Part shown: in pieces, positions 13,589 to 27,922 of the stretch
Numbering within the stretch: position 1 is the stretch's first letter
Layout: each line of letters opens with the position of its first letter
DNA from: Elysia chlorotica
Taxonomy: Eukaryota; Mollusca; Gastropoda; Plakobranchidae
DNA: 64,000 nucleotides
Direction: 5' to 3'
Assembly (NCBI GenBank): GCA_003991915.1
Contig: RQTK01000345.1
Span: 77,476-141,475, forward strand
Translations under genes and position numbers: made by a program
The notes under the pieces: generated by a model
Databases searched by the model: none
Told to the model about the DNA's origin: nothing
What the model saw: only the letters and a program-made list of their open reading frames with translations

Positions 13589-16500
13589 GTGAGTGGAGTT
13601 TTTCCTCCTCCGCAAAACGTTTGGATTATGACATATTGTTGACTTTAAAGAGTTAATAACACACCGACAAACCCATAATTATTTACTTTTGTCCCACAAT
13701 TTTTTTCAGAACAGTAATTTTATATCTTAATTTTATGGACGTTTTTACACACTTAAGCTCTTTATACCTTTAAGATGTACCGTAATTATTCTCTTTGTTC
13801 ATCTCCATTTCTTTCGTTCTTTACATACCATCATCTCAAACCTCTTTCCCTTCTCTTTTTTGTATATAAATAAGCTTATATCATCTAACTAATTGCATAG
13901 CTTTGCTAAAACACCCAGATCAAATGAAGAAAGCCAAGACTTTCTTTAAAAATAAATAGAAATAATAAAATGTAAGGTAAAATTTTAAATAAATCTAAAA
14001 ATGTATTGGCATTAAAAATATTTTACATACTTGCACAGGTAGTATATTAATTTCTTAAGTTTAACTAAGAAAGCAACATCAAAACCCCCATCAAAACAGA
14101 AAACACCGTTTGAAGTTTGTTTCCTTTAGCGACCTTTTTTAGATACATGTGTGTATTAATAAACAAATGAATTGCTTTGTGCACCTTTTTGGTGGGAATA
14201 ATACATGGGAATTGTTTGTTTTTTGCTAAAATCAATTGACAAGAAAGCGTGGATGTAGAACTATCTAAAAGGAAACGCCCAAATGCCTGTTACTACCACA
14301 GTGCATTGTTGTAGCAACACCATTGTATCTATATAAACCAAACAAGTGTAAATTTACCTACGTGAAGAGCATGGCGACACTGTTGCCCAAGAAAATTTTC
14401 TCAAAACCAATCTCGGTTAGGGAAGAATTTACTACGGCTTGTAAAACCTCGCGTTGAAGTGGCCACAGCGCTTTCCCTTCAGTAGATTGTAACACAAACT
14501 TCGACATTCTCGTAAGATCCATTTCACCTACGTAATTAAGCCACGGCCTCCATAAATAATTTGATCAAGTGTTTACGGTACCATGAAGTTACAATAAACC
14601 GAAATGTCCTGGGCCATCTTGAAGAGATAACCATAAATCACAAGTAGCTTTCGCGTCTTCAGGAGTCTTCTAGTGATTGGGATTCGGACTTATTTGGTTA
14701 CCTGAATTCCCCTGGCTCTGAGAAATAATTTGCTTCATCAGTTACCAATGTAGGTGACATTCGAAATATTTTGCACTCCTTATAGCGAGTAAGTTTTTGT
14801 TGAGCTCATAAAACATTTTACTGTTGAAAGGAAACAGAATGGGTAAGTATTTGAAGTAAGCTAACCAAAAAATATCTACTTCACAACAAATTACTTAAGA
14901 TAATCTCGTCTCCCTTCAAATAAGTAATAAGCAAACTTAAAAACCGTTAAATCAGGATCGCACAATTGGTTATCGTTATGTAACACTCTTAGCAGAGAAA
15001 GGATGAAGCTATTTAGACATGTCATGCAGAAATATTAAGTTCCACAGCCGTAAACTTTCTTTTTCGTACTGTTTGTTAAGGCATACCCTCTAATATCCTG
15101 ACATAAGATCCTTTCGTTTCAGGAAAGTTTGACTTTTAGAGCACTTGTAAAGAAGATTCCTATTTATTTTAATTTAATTTTTGTGTAAAATAAGGAAACA
15201 ATGAAAGCCAATGGAAATGCATGACTATTTTTTTATTGTGTAAAAATCATTTAAAAATATTTCTGAACCGATTTTGAAAATTCAAGAAGATCCATTCAGC
15301 ATATGTTGTAAACTACAATCTGCAACGAAATATCTTGAATATATATTGATATAAATATATATTATGAAAATGAATATGATTGAATATCTCTTGAATAATT
15401 AAAAATGCTTTCCATGTAAAAATTTAAAAAAAAAGTTCATGAAGACCAAATTGTGAATTTTAACAACGGAAAGAAACATGGGGAAACATGCGATATTCAT
15501 TTTATACACGCTTTAAAAATCACTTTACTAAGTTACTTTTAACCATAAAATTTTGAAAAATACAAGGATATACCATAAATGAATGTACTAAACACTGGTA
15601 AGAAAGAAAACACGCGCGCAACTCTGCATTTATAGCACATAGAAGTCTTAGAAATTTAAATATCAATTTCTCTCGTAATCGCTATTATGTAACATCCCAT
15701 GTTTTCCTCGTGTGCCATTAATGTATGAAGCTCTAGATCTCTATTTCAAGAACTAAGGTGATGCACTATCGCGTTGCTTCTAATAACTTTATTACGGTGC
15801 GAGATAAACAATCATAGGCTATCATGTAGCTACAAATCAGTAAAAAGAAAGACAGTCTTTTGCGCGAAATTAATTCTGCTTGCCACTCTTGTCCTATTTA
15901 TAACAAAGTGATGGTGGATGCCAAGGTCCATCTTGTAGTTTGTATAATCTGCCAATGATTAAAACCTTTTGTGTGAGAAAGCAGAGCTCTCTGATAGGTT
16001 AATGTCTGCTAGGATTCAAGGAAGATAACACACGGCGAGGGGATTCCAGGAAGGGATACCCAGGACTAGACAAGTCACAGTACACTGTCACTGACCACAC
16101 CAGTAGGGGAAAAAGCCGCACCTAAAGCGGTGTTCGGAACCCTGGGCTTCCGAAAAGAGTCAGCATGCTCTACATTTGGACAACCTCCTCTTGTGCTTAT
16201 TAGTTAACAGCTTATAAATTGGTTGACATGACATGCTGGAAAGTTCATCAATTTCATAAAAATACAATACATAAAACACATTTGTATATTCCTTTGCCGT
16301 GAAGCTATTTGCTTTTTATAACTTCTATAATGTGACAACATAACTTACTCTATTTAAAAAAATGTGCTTCATTATTAAAGAACTTTAAGTCATGTTTCAA
16401 CAAAAACATGAAAAACAACAATAACAATAACAATAACAACAGCAAAGTGCCATAATAGGCGCAAAGAAAAGGAGAACCATACATCGCAATATCCCCATGT

Positions 16501-17181
16501 CGTTGAATCAAAGTTGATTGTAAAACAATGGGCGTACGATGGCAAAATGACTAAACATAGTCTGTGGTTTTCGTGGCGAGTGCGATTATGCCAGGTCAGG
16601 GTTCTAACATAGGAGAACTGACGGTGCTGTAAGCGAGGTACTAGAGGATTTGCGATGAAGGGGCCCATAGCAAAAACGAAGACGACAGGTCAAGGGAATC
16701 TACATCGCGACCAATCAAAGTTCTATATTATACTTATGGAGCCAATGAGCAATCAGAAAAAAAAACAACCAAAAAAACCTCATGCCTAAGTGTGTGGTTA
16801 TGTCCGTTGCCATCATCATGTGGATCGCAAAGCCCCTAATGAGGCATCTCGCCTGGACAGAATTGGACAACATATGTATGCTCGGTGTGTCGCCGCTCAG
16901 ATCGCCTCGTCTGGCCCATCCGTCACACATCACGCTCCGCTGGAATCGGGGAAGATGGAGTTTGCGTCATTGTGCCGACAGGTGGCGCACCTCTTTGTAA
17001 AGAGGAGCTCTCTGTTGTTTACAGTCTCCTTAGTTCTCAAGAAGGAACGCATACGGTGACGGGTCCCTAGACTTGAAGTCTGACAACGTTTACATGTTGC
17101 CACCCACGCCTTATATGATCCATCAGGGGAGGCTAGGAGGCGATAAAATTCAGAGAGGGAGAGACAGAGAGAGATACAGAC

Positions 17182-17217
<36 letters not shown>

Positions 17218-18775
17218 CAGAAACATATAGAGATAGACAGAGACAAAGACAGAGACAGAGACAGAGAGACAGACAGACAGAGAAGGACAGAGAAAGACAA
17301 AGAAAGACTGAGAAACACAGAAACAGAAACAAATAGAGAGAGACAGAAGGAGTGTGGGGATACCATGAGCTATGTCTTAGCTGGTCACATCGTACTGGCA
17401 TCGACTCAACCAGTACACTATGACACAATAGAGATCTAACATTATGAAACGAAGCCATCGCAGCTCAAATCTTGCACGGAGAAAGTCTAATAGCACTACA
17501 GATTTAGGATTTTTGAACGCACAAAACATTAAGAGTGAGATTGATATCTTAAAAAGTTGAAATTACAAACAATTAGCAGACCTTTCCGAAGCATATGTGC
17601 TAAAATAGCGTCAGGGAAAAGGACTCTAAGGTCTTTTTTTTAGACAGAATATTATGTTTAGGTATCTTTCTCCAAAAAAGTATCTCCGAAATATTGAGTA
17701 AGTGGCAAATATACGAGACTGCAGGAAGTACACTGGGCCCTGTGCAAGCTGAAAACGACTTGGCGATGTAGCTTAGAGTTTTCCTCTTCTAACATTGCTT
17801 CTGAAGTTTCTGAGCTAGAGCGTGATTCTTTGGACGTAGGACTCGGGACTTGGCCAGTCTTATTATACTGACACCGATCCAATAAGTAGTAAAGAAACGG
17901 GATCAAAGCCTGCAATCTTCCGATTACGCCCTGAAACATTGTGAGCATTTTCTTACATTGTGATCATTTTGTGCACTTGAATGGCAAATTAAGTTCACAG
18001 TAGTTTGAAGTAATCAATCATAACGTTAATGCCTCCGTCTTATTGAAAATGGAATATTATTTATAACATAACTGTCAAAGCAAGCATTATATGTTAGCCT
18101 AAGAATTACATTTAATAGAGACAAAAACACATTTAATTTAATACTGGTCGCAAAACAGTCAACCTATTAGCCGAATATTAAGGTTAGTAGTACTAGAAAG
18201 CATGCGGGATATAAAGCGCAAACAAACTAAAGTACCAGCTTTTTATATGTAAAACATGAATCGTTCAACTGGCTACAGAAAAGAAATAATTTTTGACTCT
18301 TTAAATATTTCAATATAGAATAGTTATAATGTTGTTTAAGGATCGTGTAAAAAGCGATGCGTATAATAATGGAAATTAAATTATTTGTTTGTTGTTGCAA
18401 AAATAGAAGACGAAGTCACCGTGGTGAACGATGGTAAATTTTGCCGAACAAAAGCAACAGAAGATCAATTTCTATTTTAAGAAATGTTAGTATTGTTAGA
18501 ACATATTGACACTTAGAGGGTTGTTTTTTCAGCCTCGTCAGCCCCCACAAAAAAAATGCCGTCATGTAGTACGAACTGCCTTAACTGTGCCAAATTAATG
18601 AAAAAGTATAGCTTATTTGATTTGTTCTGCTCATATCTGTATACATGTACTTCGAAAACTTTGCTTTATATTTGTTTGGCAGTATTGGTCAGAATCTCTC
18701 TCATTTTTTCCATTTAGTTCTGTCTTGCTTTCCCCAATCTCTCCCTGTCTCTATTGTCCTGTTTTGTTTTTCCCT

Positions 18776-18818
<43 letters not shown>

Positions 18819-21800
18819 GCTTTCCGCCTTTAAAGCCAGGGACAGAGCATGGTGGTTATGACTGAGAGTTGTGTAATTGCATAGGCAGAGCTAGGCATTA
18901 GCAGAGTGTGAGACATGCCTTGTTAGCCTAATTAGGCCGGACACATCACCGGGAACATGACACCCTTGTGTTATACACATGTGTCCTGCTTATATAAACC
19001 ACTCTAGTACAACAGTCGTCCCTGTTTAAATTACTTAACGGAAAGTCAGCATCAAACGACGTTTTGGTAGTATTCCTTAATACAATAAGCGTTGCAACGG
19101 TTTTTGCTGTTTTCAATGGAAAAATAATTGAAACGATTAAAACTACTTTTGTTAGTTTTCTGCCACCTGTCCCCCACACTCCCTCGATTAATATATTATA
19201 TACTATGTTACTATTCACTCAAACTTTGAATAACTCAAGTTTGGAAATTATTTTTTACTCTCTCTCTCTCTCTCTCTCTATTATTTGCTGTCCATCTGAA
19301 AAATCGACTTAACCCTACGTAGTTCATGTATATGTTATTTTAGTTTTTCTCACGTCTCTCTATTTTTCCATTTTCATTTCTCACTTTCATGAAATTTTAA
19401 GAGGCTTTACTGTAAAGTACCAGCATTTTTTACTTTACCACCGTCGGTTTCGGTATCATTCTAAAATTGTACATAAAAACCTGACGTTTTTGTAACAAAA
19501 GTTTCTCTTCAGTTGTGTGCTTTTTATGAAGATTAAACAGATTTGTCTTTTCTTTAAGCAATACTGCTATATTAACTAACGTAAAACATGATAAAGTTAC
19601 ATTGGAACATAGAGTGTGTAAACGAATCTTATTGTATTGATTTCGTGGGCTGCGGGGTTGCCATTTAACCTCATATTTCTTATGACGTCCGTGTTGCCTT
19701 TTGGGACATCACCATTATTATTTTTGTTTATAGACTGCGTGCCTATCATTATTTTCTTTGTAGCCTGCACGACTGTGGCCAAGAGCTTAGATATAAGTGG
19801 TGCTATGTCTTATTTTCCCAATTTGGTCTCCATATTTGTCATTTCTCTTTTTAGACCCAGGGGAAGAGGGTGATAAAGAGGCCGTGTCTGATAAACACAC
19901 TGAGGCTACGAAGCGTTTCTCTCTCCCTGCTCTCCCCTGCACTTTACTGGGACAGGTGGTTGCCGGGCAGATCCAACCAGTAGGAAATGGCGCTGGGAGA
20001 GAAAATGATAGAGAGAATGCGGAGGAGAAACCTGAGCCGTGTGAGAGCGCGATAAGGGCCGGGGCTGAGAGTCCCGAGGCTGAGCAATGTCAGACGACGC
20101 AGCCCATGCCTGGGATACAGAGCTCTGAGCGAGGCCAGTCTCATCCGCCGGTTGAGGAGAGGCCGGTTCCAAAGAAACGAGAAGGGAAAGTAGACGCCCC
20201 ACTTGTTGAGGAAGAGGAAGTTATTCTGGAAAAGAAAAAGACACATTCTTCATCCTCATCTTCTTCGTCTTCCTCAGATACTGATGAAGAATCCAAACAG
20301 AAGACAAAAGCGGGTGAGTGTAACAGAGATCGTGCAGAGCGTGACGATTCACCTACAAGAGAAAAGGCCGTGGTGACATGTGCAAGTGGCTCAGGGATCA
20401 GCGTCCACATCTCACCACACGGTGACAGCCCTCCAGTGCAGGAGCCTCAGATACAGAAATACGTTGTGAAAACTGCGGACTCTGGCCAACGGGTGCTAGA
20501 CTTATCTAAAGCTGTGAAAATACCTCTGGCGTCTGTGGGTTCTTTGGAAGTTGAAGAAACGAATTCTAATAATGAAGAGGAAATTGATCGTGATCTGGTC
20601 GAATCCCCGACTCAAAGGCCGCGTTCAAATTTCCAAACGGAGCGGATGCAAGCAGAGGTGATTTTAGAGGACGCCATCGTCTATAGTCCAAGTATTACCT
20701 TGCAATCTGAAAGATCTTCATCTGGCACCATATGCGTTTCATATGAAAAGTGGGCCCCAGAGTATAAAACTATTGTGCTCGATCAAACGACTGTTGAAAA
20801 TCTAGAACATAACAAAAGCGCTAGTTCAGATACGTCTAGTTCTACCTCTTCTTCTAAAAGTTCACCTCTAGATGTTTCAGAAAACATACAGTTTTCTCAG
20901 GATCAGAAGTTAACTATTTCACCGGTTGTTCCTTGTTATGAAGAGATGGAGCGCCCAGGTAAGACAGAAGACACTATTATGGTAAAAGATAAGGTCGAAA
21001 CACTTAATGGGCAAGTTGATGGACATGTTAGCTTAAACCAAAACCATGAAATCTCCGATAAAATCAAAGAAAATGAGAGCACTAACGATTATGACATTTG
21101 TGAGCCAAAAATTGAACCTAGTGAAACTGCAAAACAAGATCTTGAAGAAAAAGCAAACACTTCTACTTCGTCGTCTTCAACTTCATCTTCTGACGGGTCG
21201 AATAAGTTGAAAGCAGAAAACAAGGTATATGGCTCTATCAAAGACATGTCCGAGCCAATAATTGAATCCGAAAAAGTACAACAAGAGAACCAAGACCTTG
21301 TATCAACTTCCGAAGAAAAAGCAAACACGTCCACGTCGTCATCTTCTTCTTCATCTTCATCATCTTCAGGTGAATCAAATAAGTTGAAGTCAGAAGACAA
21401 AACCGACAGCCCCCCTATCGATATATGTGTTTGCGAGTCTGATCAAGTTGAGACGTGCAAGAACGATGGTTGGGAGGCAGTAGAAGAAGCCTTTGAAAAC
21501 GCTGCAGAGTTACAGAGCCCAAACGATGTTTCTTTTGGTTCCAATAAAACCAAATCAAGCACCACTGCTAGTTCTACACACACGAGCAACACATCTGCTT
21601 CTCACATAAAAATTGAAGGTCTAGAGAATGACAGTAACCTTCCCTATACACCAGAACCAGATGCACCCATAGCGGTAGTCAACAATGAGACTTGCTCTGA
21701 AGATATAGGTCAGGAGGAGCCAGAGGATGAAACAAGTTTCCAAGCGACAGAAAATAGTTCCACAAGCAGTCAGCCACACGCTTATCTCAAGAAGGAAGAT

Positions 21801-24800
21801 GGGCTTGGAACTAACGACGCAAAATGCGAGGAGAAAGTTTTCGAAGAGAGGACCCTCGATGGATACCTTCCAGAGCTCAGCGATAAAATGGTTTATGAAG
21901 AGAGTGTATCGCCTTTCCAGCCTGAATCAAAAGAAGATTCAGCGAATAAAATGGTTTGTAATGAAGTAGAAAGTATGTTGTCTAAGGCAACGATTGCTCC
22001 AGTCGACGCTAACAAAGTGACAGATACAGCAGATAAGAAACATGAACAAAAGAAAGATAAAAAAGAAAAAGGGTTAAAGAAAAATAAACCTAAAAAAGAA
22101 ACGAGCAAGAAAGCCAAGGACACACTTACCAAGACAGGGAGAAAAGAAGAAATGACGCACAGTGACGTAGAGAAAGAAAAACCAGAACTTAACGTTCAAG
22201 AAACAAAAGAAAAGAGTGCGGACACATCCACATCAACAACTTCGTCGGGAGATTCAAGCAATTCCAAAAAGAAACATACCAGCAAACTTTTTACATGGCC
22301 CTTTAAAAAACACAAGAAGAAAAGCAAAGAGAGCGACTCCTCTACAACTGCAGCCGAAGACTTCGATGTAGAGGTTAACAAGGTTGAGAGCCAACCCGAG
22401 ACTTCGAATATTGGTCAGGAAACGTTAACAGAGAATGTCACTCCGAGGACATCCACGCCACTGATAACCTCTGCTGTTTCCGCAAGCGACACCGAGACTT
22501 CGGAGTGTCCATCACCCAAAATAGAGACACGATCTGCACATTCCGAATCGGACCAATCCTCCGTGTCCAGGCAGAAATCTCACAAGAGAACTTCATCCTC
22601 TTCCTCCTCCTCTTCGTCCTCTTCATCCAAATCTGAGAAATCCACGCCACATGCTAGCAGGACCCAATCCCCAAATGAGAGAAAGCATGACACTACACAT
22701 GACGCATCCCAGAGCAGTACCAGGGATGGCGGTGTCCCCCATGACACATCCGTCTCATCTTCAGTGGCCACCAGTGAGGCAGATAGGGCAAAGCTAGAGA
22801 TGGAGCAAAGAAAGACACACAAATCGAAATCTGGATCTTTCTCCAGCTCAGCGGTGTCTGAAGAGGTGACAAAGGAAAACTTTGAGTCTTCTCTTCGATC
22901 CAGCCCAATATCGAGTGTTCATGACGACAGCAAGACTTCTAAACAGACATCGATAAAGTCAAAAGACAAGAAAGCTAAAAAAGATAACAAGCGTCAGTCA
23001 CGCGATAGATCACCGAGCTCAGAGCAGAATGTGTCGCAACTTGATACTTCTATTGCGTCAGATGCACACTCTCAACAGCTGAAAGAAAAGGCGAAGCGTA
23101 AAAAGAAGGGTGAAAAGAAACAGAAAAAAGAGGCTGATAGACAAATGGCTGATGGAATAGAAGGAAAGTTGGTCAAGGATGAAGATAAGGAGCAGCTTTC
23201 AAAGAAAGGAAAAGACAAATATAAAAACAAAGAACCTGACGAGAGAGAAAAGATAAGCGAAAAGACCAAATCGAAAAAAGAAAAGGAAGAAAAAACAACA
23301 ACCGTGGTTGCTGGTGAGCCTTTGAAAAAAAGTAAGACAAAGGAGGAACGAAAAAGCCCTTGTAAAGAGGACAAAGATTCCAAAAAGGATAAAGATGAGA
23401 AATCTAAAAGAAAACAGCAAACCGATTCGGAACACAGCAAGAGCTCAGCGAGTCAAGCCGTTTCTGTGCCGAAAGAAAATGAAACAAAACCACAGACTAA
23501 AAAAACAAAAGAAAAACCAGCACGGCGAAAACTTGATAAACTCCCAAAATCAATTGAAAAATCTCAACCAATAGTAGCTGAAAACCCAAAACGTCCAGAG
23601 GAAAATAAAGAAAAGCACAGTAAAAGATCGTCATCCTCATCATCGTCTTCATCATCGGATGAGGAGTCTGACAGCATAAAAATTCGAGAAACCTTTCAAC
23701 CTATAAAAGAATCGACACCTGTCAAAGAAAAGCTTCTCCAAGCAGAAGCCATAGAGATGAGCTCAAGCTGTCCGCCTCCAGCACATTCTGAACCGATTCC
23801 AGAAGCAGAGCCTGTTAGACCGCCAAGGACACCAAAGTCGCAGAAATCAGGGAAGTTCCACAGGCTATTGCCAAGCATCCGATCGCCATCCGCCAAGGAC
23901 GCGGAGAAAAAGTTTGATAAATTCAGCAATGACAGCCGGCCCAAGTTCGATGGCCAGTTTCATCGTGAGGATGACGTCACTCATGGTGTTTGTGACGAGT
24001 CTCCGAAGCCGGAAGTATTCACGTCAAGTCCACGGATAGACCAGCCCGACTACACCGAGCCGAGACACTTCGTGGTGGTCGCTATCGATTTTGGCACAAC
24101 TCACAGTGGATACGCTTTCAGGTAGGATTTCATTTCCATTTCATGGAATTCTATATAAACTATAATGATTTCAACTTTGAATTTCTTTTACTTATGCTGC
24201 ATTTAGAATCCATTATAATTGCTGACTTTTGTTCCCTTAAAATTGTATGAATTGTGCGGCACATAGTCCAGTCTCAAGTGCAAATTTTTTTTTTAAAGGT
24301 GAAATGTAAATCCACTTCTTATTATAACTTCTCGTTCTCATGAATAAAAAAAATTGCTGTGTATTTATGTCATAACCAAACGTCTGGTTAATTATTGCAG
24401 TGTTTCAAATGATTTAGAAGTGGAAATGTTAATCAAACAAAAACACATAGTAAATAACATAACACATAATAAATATCTGAATCAATACCAGAAAAGATAA
24501 TTAGGTTAGATATCGAAGTGGTGTTGTGGTAAATTCTACAACAATTTTTGTCCTCTAGAATTGGCAAGGCGATTAACTTTTGACATATTTCTAACCCCTG
24601 GGGGGACGAGAATTACCTGAAAGTGTACCTCTCAAACATAATATGCTATTATTAAACTAACAACATTGCATCCCGTGTGTCTTAAACATAATGCAGTTTG
24701 TAACTCTGGCAGACAGTGTAAATCAATTTCATACCATGGCATGCATTACGTTTTTTTCCATTTGAAATATTACTTCTTTTAGATTCTATCAACAGGAATT

Positions 24801-27800
24801 TATTTTACTTGGAAGTACAGAGATACCTTTTTATTATTGTTTGCTTATGGGCCAGAGGCCTCTTTTCCGCATAGAATTTAATTGACTTCAATCCCGTATG
24901 TCTCGTAGCTTCACCCGCGACCCCAGCAGCGTGTACATGATGAGGCGCTGGGCAGGGGAGGAGCCGGGAGTCGTCAACCAGAAGACCCTGACCTCTCTAC
25001 TGCTCACCCCAGAGGGAGAGTTCCACAGTTTCGGCTACAGCGCGAGGAGCAACTACTTGAACCTGGTCCCTCTAGAGGCTAGACACTGGATGTACTTCAG
25101 CACATTTAAAATGGAGCTGCACCACAACCCGGTGCGTTGAATTTATTTATTTACTACAAGTTTTAATATGTTTAGGGGATCTCTCTCCCTCGCTCTCTAT
25201 AAAATTACTCTCTGTATATCCATCTGTATCTCTCTTCCCCCTCCCCTCTCTCACAATTCCTTTTCCTCTCCTCCCTCTATCTGACTGTATCTTTTGTTCT
25301 AAGGAAATAGAGAACATTGCTTAAATATATTATACATTCCCCTTCACTCCATGGAATCAAATCGTGACACACAACGTTTATTAAGAATGCACTTCCAATA
25401 GGATTAAAATGTAAACCACTATCCTAAAACTATTGGTCTTGTTGTAGAAAACTCCTGCTATACTTATGACAACCGAAACAACGCCCTATGCATCTTCTTT
25501 CCTCTAGGAACTAAACCGTGACACCCAACTGGTCGCGACTAACGGCGTGAAGTTCTCAGCCCTACGCGTGTTCGCGCACTCGCTCCACTTCTTCAAGTCA
25601 CACGCCCTGCAGCAGCTGAGCGACCAGGCGGGGACCGAGCTCATGGACCAGGACATCCGCTGGGTGATCACCGTGCCGGCCATCTGGAAGCCTCCAGCCA
25701 AGCAGTTCATGCGCCAGGCCGCCTATGAGGTAGAACTGTGTGATCAATAAAATGTTGACGTTGCAGTATAACTTCGTGAACGAAAGGCACGAAATGAGAT
25801 ATTAATCTTCAGTGATCTTTGGTAGGACAAAACGAAACTTTCTACAAGTTTAATGCTTCAGGTTTTTACAGACACACCTTTATGGCGTGGTGTTTGAGGT
25901 TGGATTGGCTGCTTAACGTCCAAAGCTATATAGTGGACGGGTCCAAGGACTAACGTCTGTCAATTTTACGTGCGGTCACACAGTGACAGTATGGGGAGAT
26001 CTAGATTCCCGTGTCAGCCGGTTATATCATACTGAGGAGGGGCATGAGGTAAAGCTGTCTTGTTATTCTTTAAGTTTTAATCATCAAGTGAAATGTCATC
26101 ACCAAGTGCCTTGCTTCGTAACGTTCGTGATCATTCTGTTTCTCCCAAACCCTCGATCCTTGGTTGCAAAAATGTTTGTTTTTCCTTATACTGTAGTGAA
26201 AGGATGGTTTTATTATCCTTGCCAAAGATTTAAAAAAAAAAGATTTAAGGTAACAGGAGATTCAACAGATATATTTCTTTCTCTTTCTTATTCTCTAGGC
26301 AGGATTAGCTAGTCCTAGCTTCCCAGAACAACTGCTAATTGCTTTAGAACCGGAAGCGGCTTCCATATATTGTCGCCGTTTGCGCTTGCACCAACTAATC
26401 CCAGAGCAACCAATCGTGAGACCGCTGCAGGTCCCGCGAAGTGTAAGCACAAACAATGTTGTCAATCAAGACCCCGCTGTCACGGATCTAACTGTGGGTG
26501 AGTTTTATCCAAGTTTTTTATTCGAAACCTGAAGTAATAACAGTAAACTACGATAGATATCCTTAATTTGATCGGGAGTGCTGTGCAACTTATTCCAACT
26601 TAATATACTCACTTAATACTTCTCCTTGCATCATTTTGTTTCATTGTGTTATTGTGTATACTAACAACTTGTAGGTGGTATCACACAAAAGAAAATTAGA
26701 AATGAGTCATGATCAATACGGTTATTAAAATTTAAAAAAAAAAATTATTTATTAACCTTACTTTTCCAAAGATATAAAAATTCTTAAGACTAAGACGGCC
26801 AGTACAGTTTTTTTTATGCATGTTTTTTTTTTAGATAGCAAAATTTACCAATCACAATTTTATGGGTAAAATTTCAAGATACTTCATAAATAAAAAAAAA
26901 AAGCTTTAATCGCGAATGTACAATTTTCTGAGAGCGAGACAAAAGCAAACCAGGCATAGCGTTTTTTTTTGTTAGTTGTTTTTTTCTGATAGGCAATAGT
27001 TATCATTTTACGATTATTATTAATATTTATTTCATCCTGTGCAAAATTTAAAACAATAAATGCTTTGAATGCCAAACCAAGTGACGTCCAATATCATTTT
27101 CTTCCTTAGAGGAGATATTTATTATCTAAACGCGGTACGAGGGAGGACTTTGACTAACTTTTGGTCACTGTTTATAATTGTAAACTTTCTATTCCGATGC
27201 TCTTACTGATTTTTCGGTTGTTTTTTCTTGAATTAAAAAAAATCGATTCATAAAGGTGTATGTCAACCAATACTCTACCCTCTACGACTAAAACTTGTAG
27301 ACACTATCATCTATACCCTGTCTGCAACAACTAAACTGTGTAATACTTTACGGACAAAGTCACCCTCTAAGTTTATGTGTTGCCTGCCTCTTCTTAAATC
27401 ATGTTTCAGATCTTAGTAAATCACGCTCTTCTTCCCGAGAAACCTTGGATTGTTCACAGGAAGAATTTGTTGAGTCCCAAGTTCAAGGTTCTATTTTCTA
27501 TAGCACCTCTTGCCGGTTTTCCTTGTCTTCACCGTTCTATGATTTTTAAAAAATAGAAACTGTTTGCACCATAGGAACAGTAGACTTTTATGTCATGCAA
27601 TGTTCACCACTATATGTTTTTCCCCAACACCCATATTTTTTTCAGAGTAAGCAAAAGAGTGTCGAATGTAGAGTTTTCATGGAAAAAGATGTCTGCTTAG
27701 CTATCAATAATAAGTATTAGTTTTTAGCATTTTTTAAAAAAAAAGCATGCATGAGCCACAAGTGATTTTTTTTTACCTACTGCCCCTCTTTTTAACGAAG

Positions 27801-27891
27801 AAGGTATTTTTTGTGTGTCGGTTTGTGAAGTGCACTTTTGAAATAAACCCATGCATGCGTGATGACACTCTGTAAACCAATGCCCTTGTCA

Positions 27892-27922
<31 letters not shown>

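Larger units (their letters stand above)
13589..19854 (+). other. intron 1 of the HSPA12-like gene (6.3 kb)
   Basis: Bounded by G|GTGAGT and CTTTTTAG|AC. It contains a long (GA)n/(CAGA)n block, two short (CT)n tracts, a minus-strand SINE fragment near 17840-17890 and an unexplained open stretch at 16790-17058. An undetected small exon or an alternative promoter inside it cannot be excluded. Confidence 0.7.

Noticed and set aside
17658-17948. Minus-strand 96-codon open frame as a gene
   Set aside because: It includes the SINE core motif and has no other support.
23230-23260. CTGACGAGAGAGAAAAG as a hammerhead core inside exon 2
   Set aside because: No paired stem II between the core boxes and no stems I or III; it is ordinary coding sequence.
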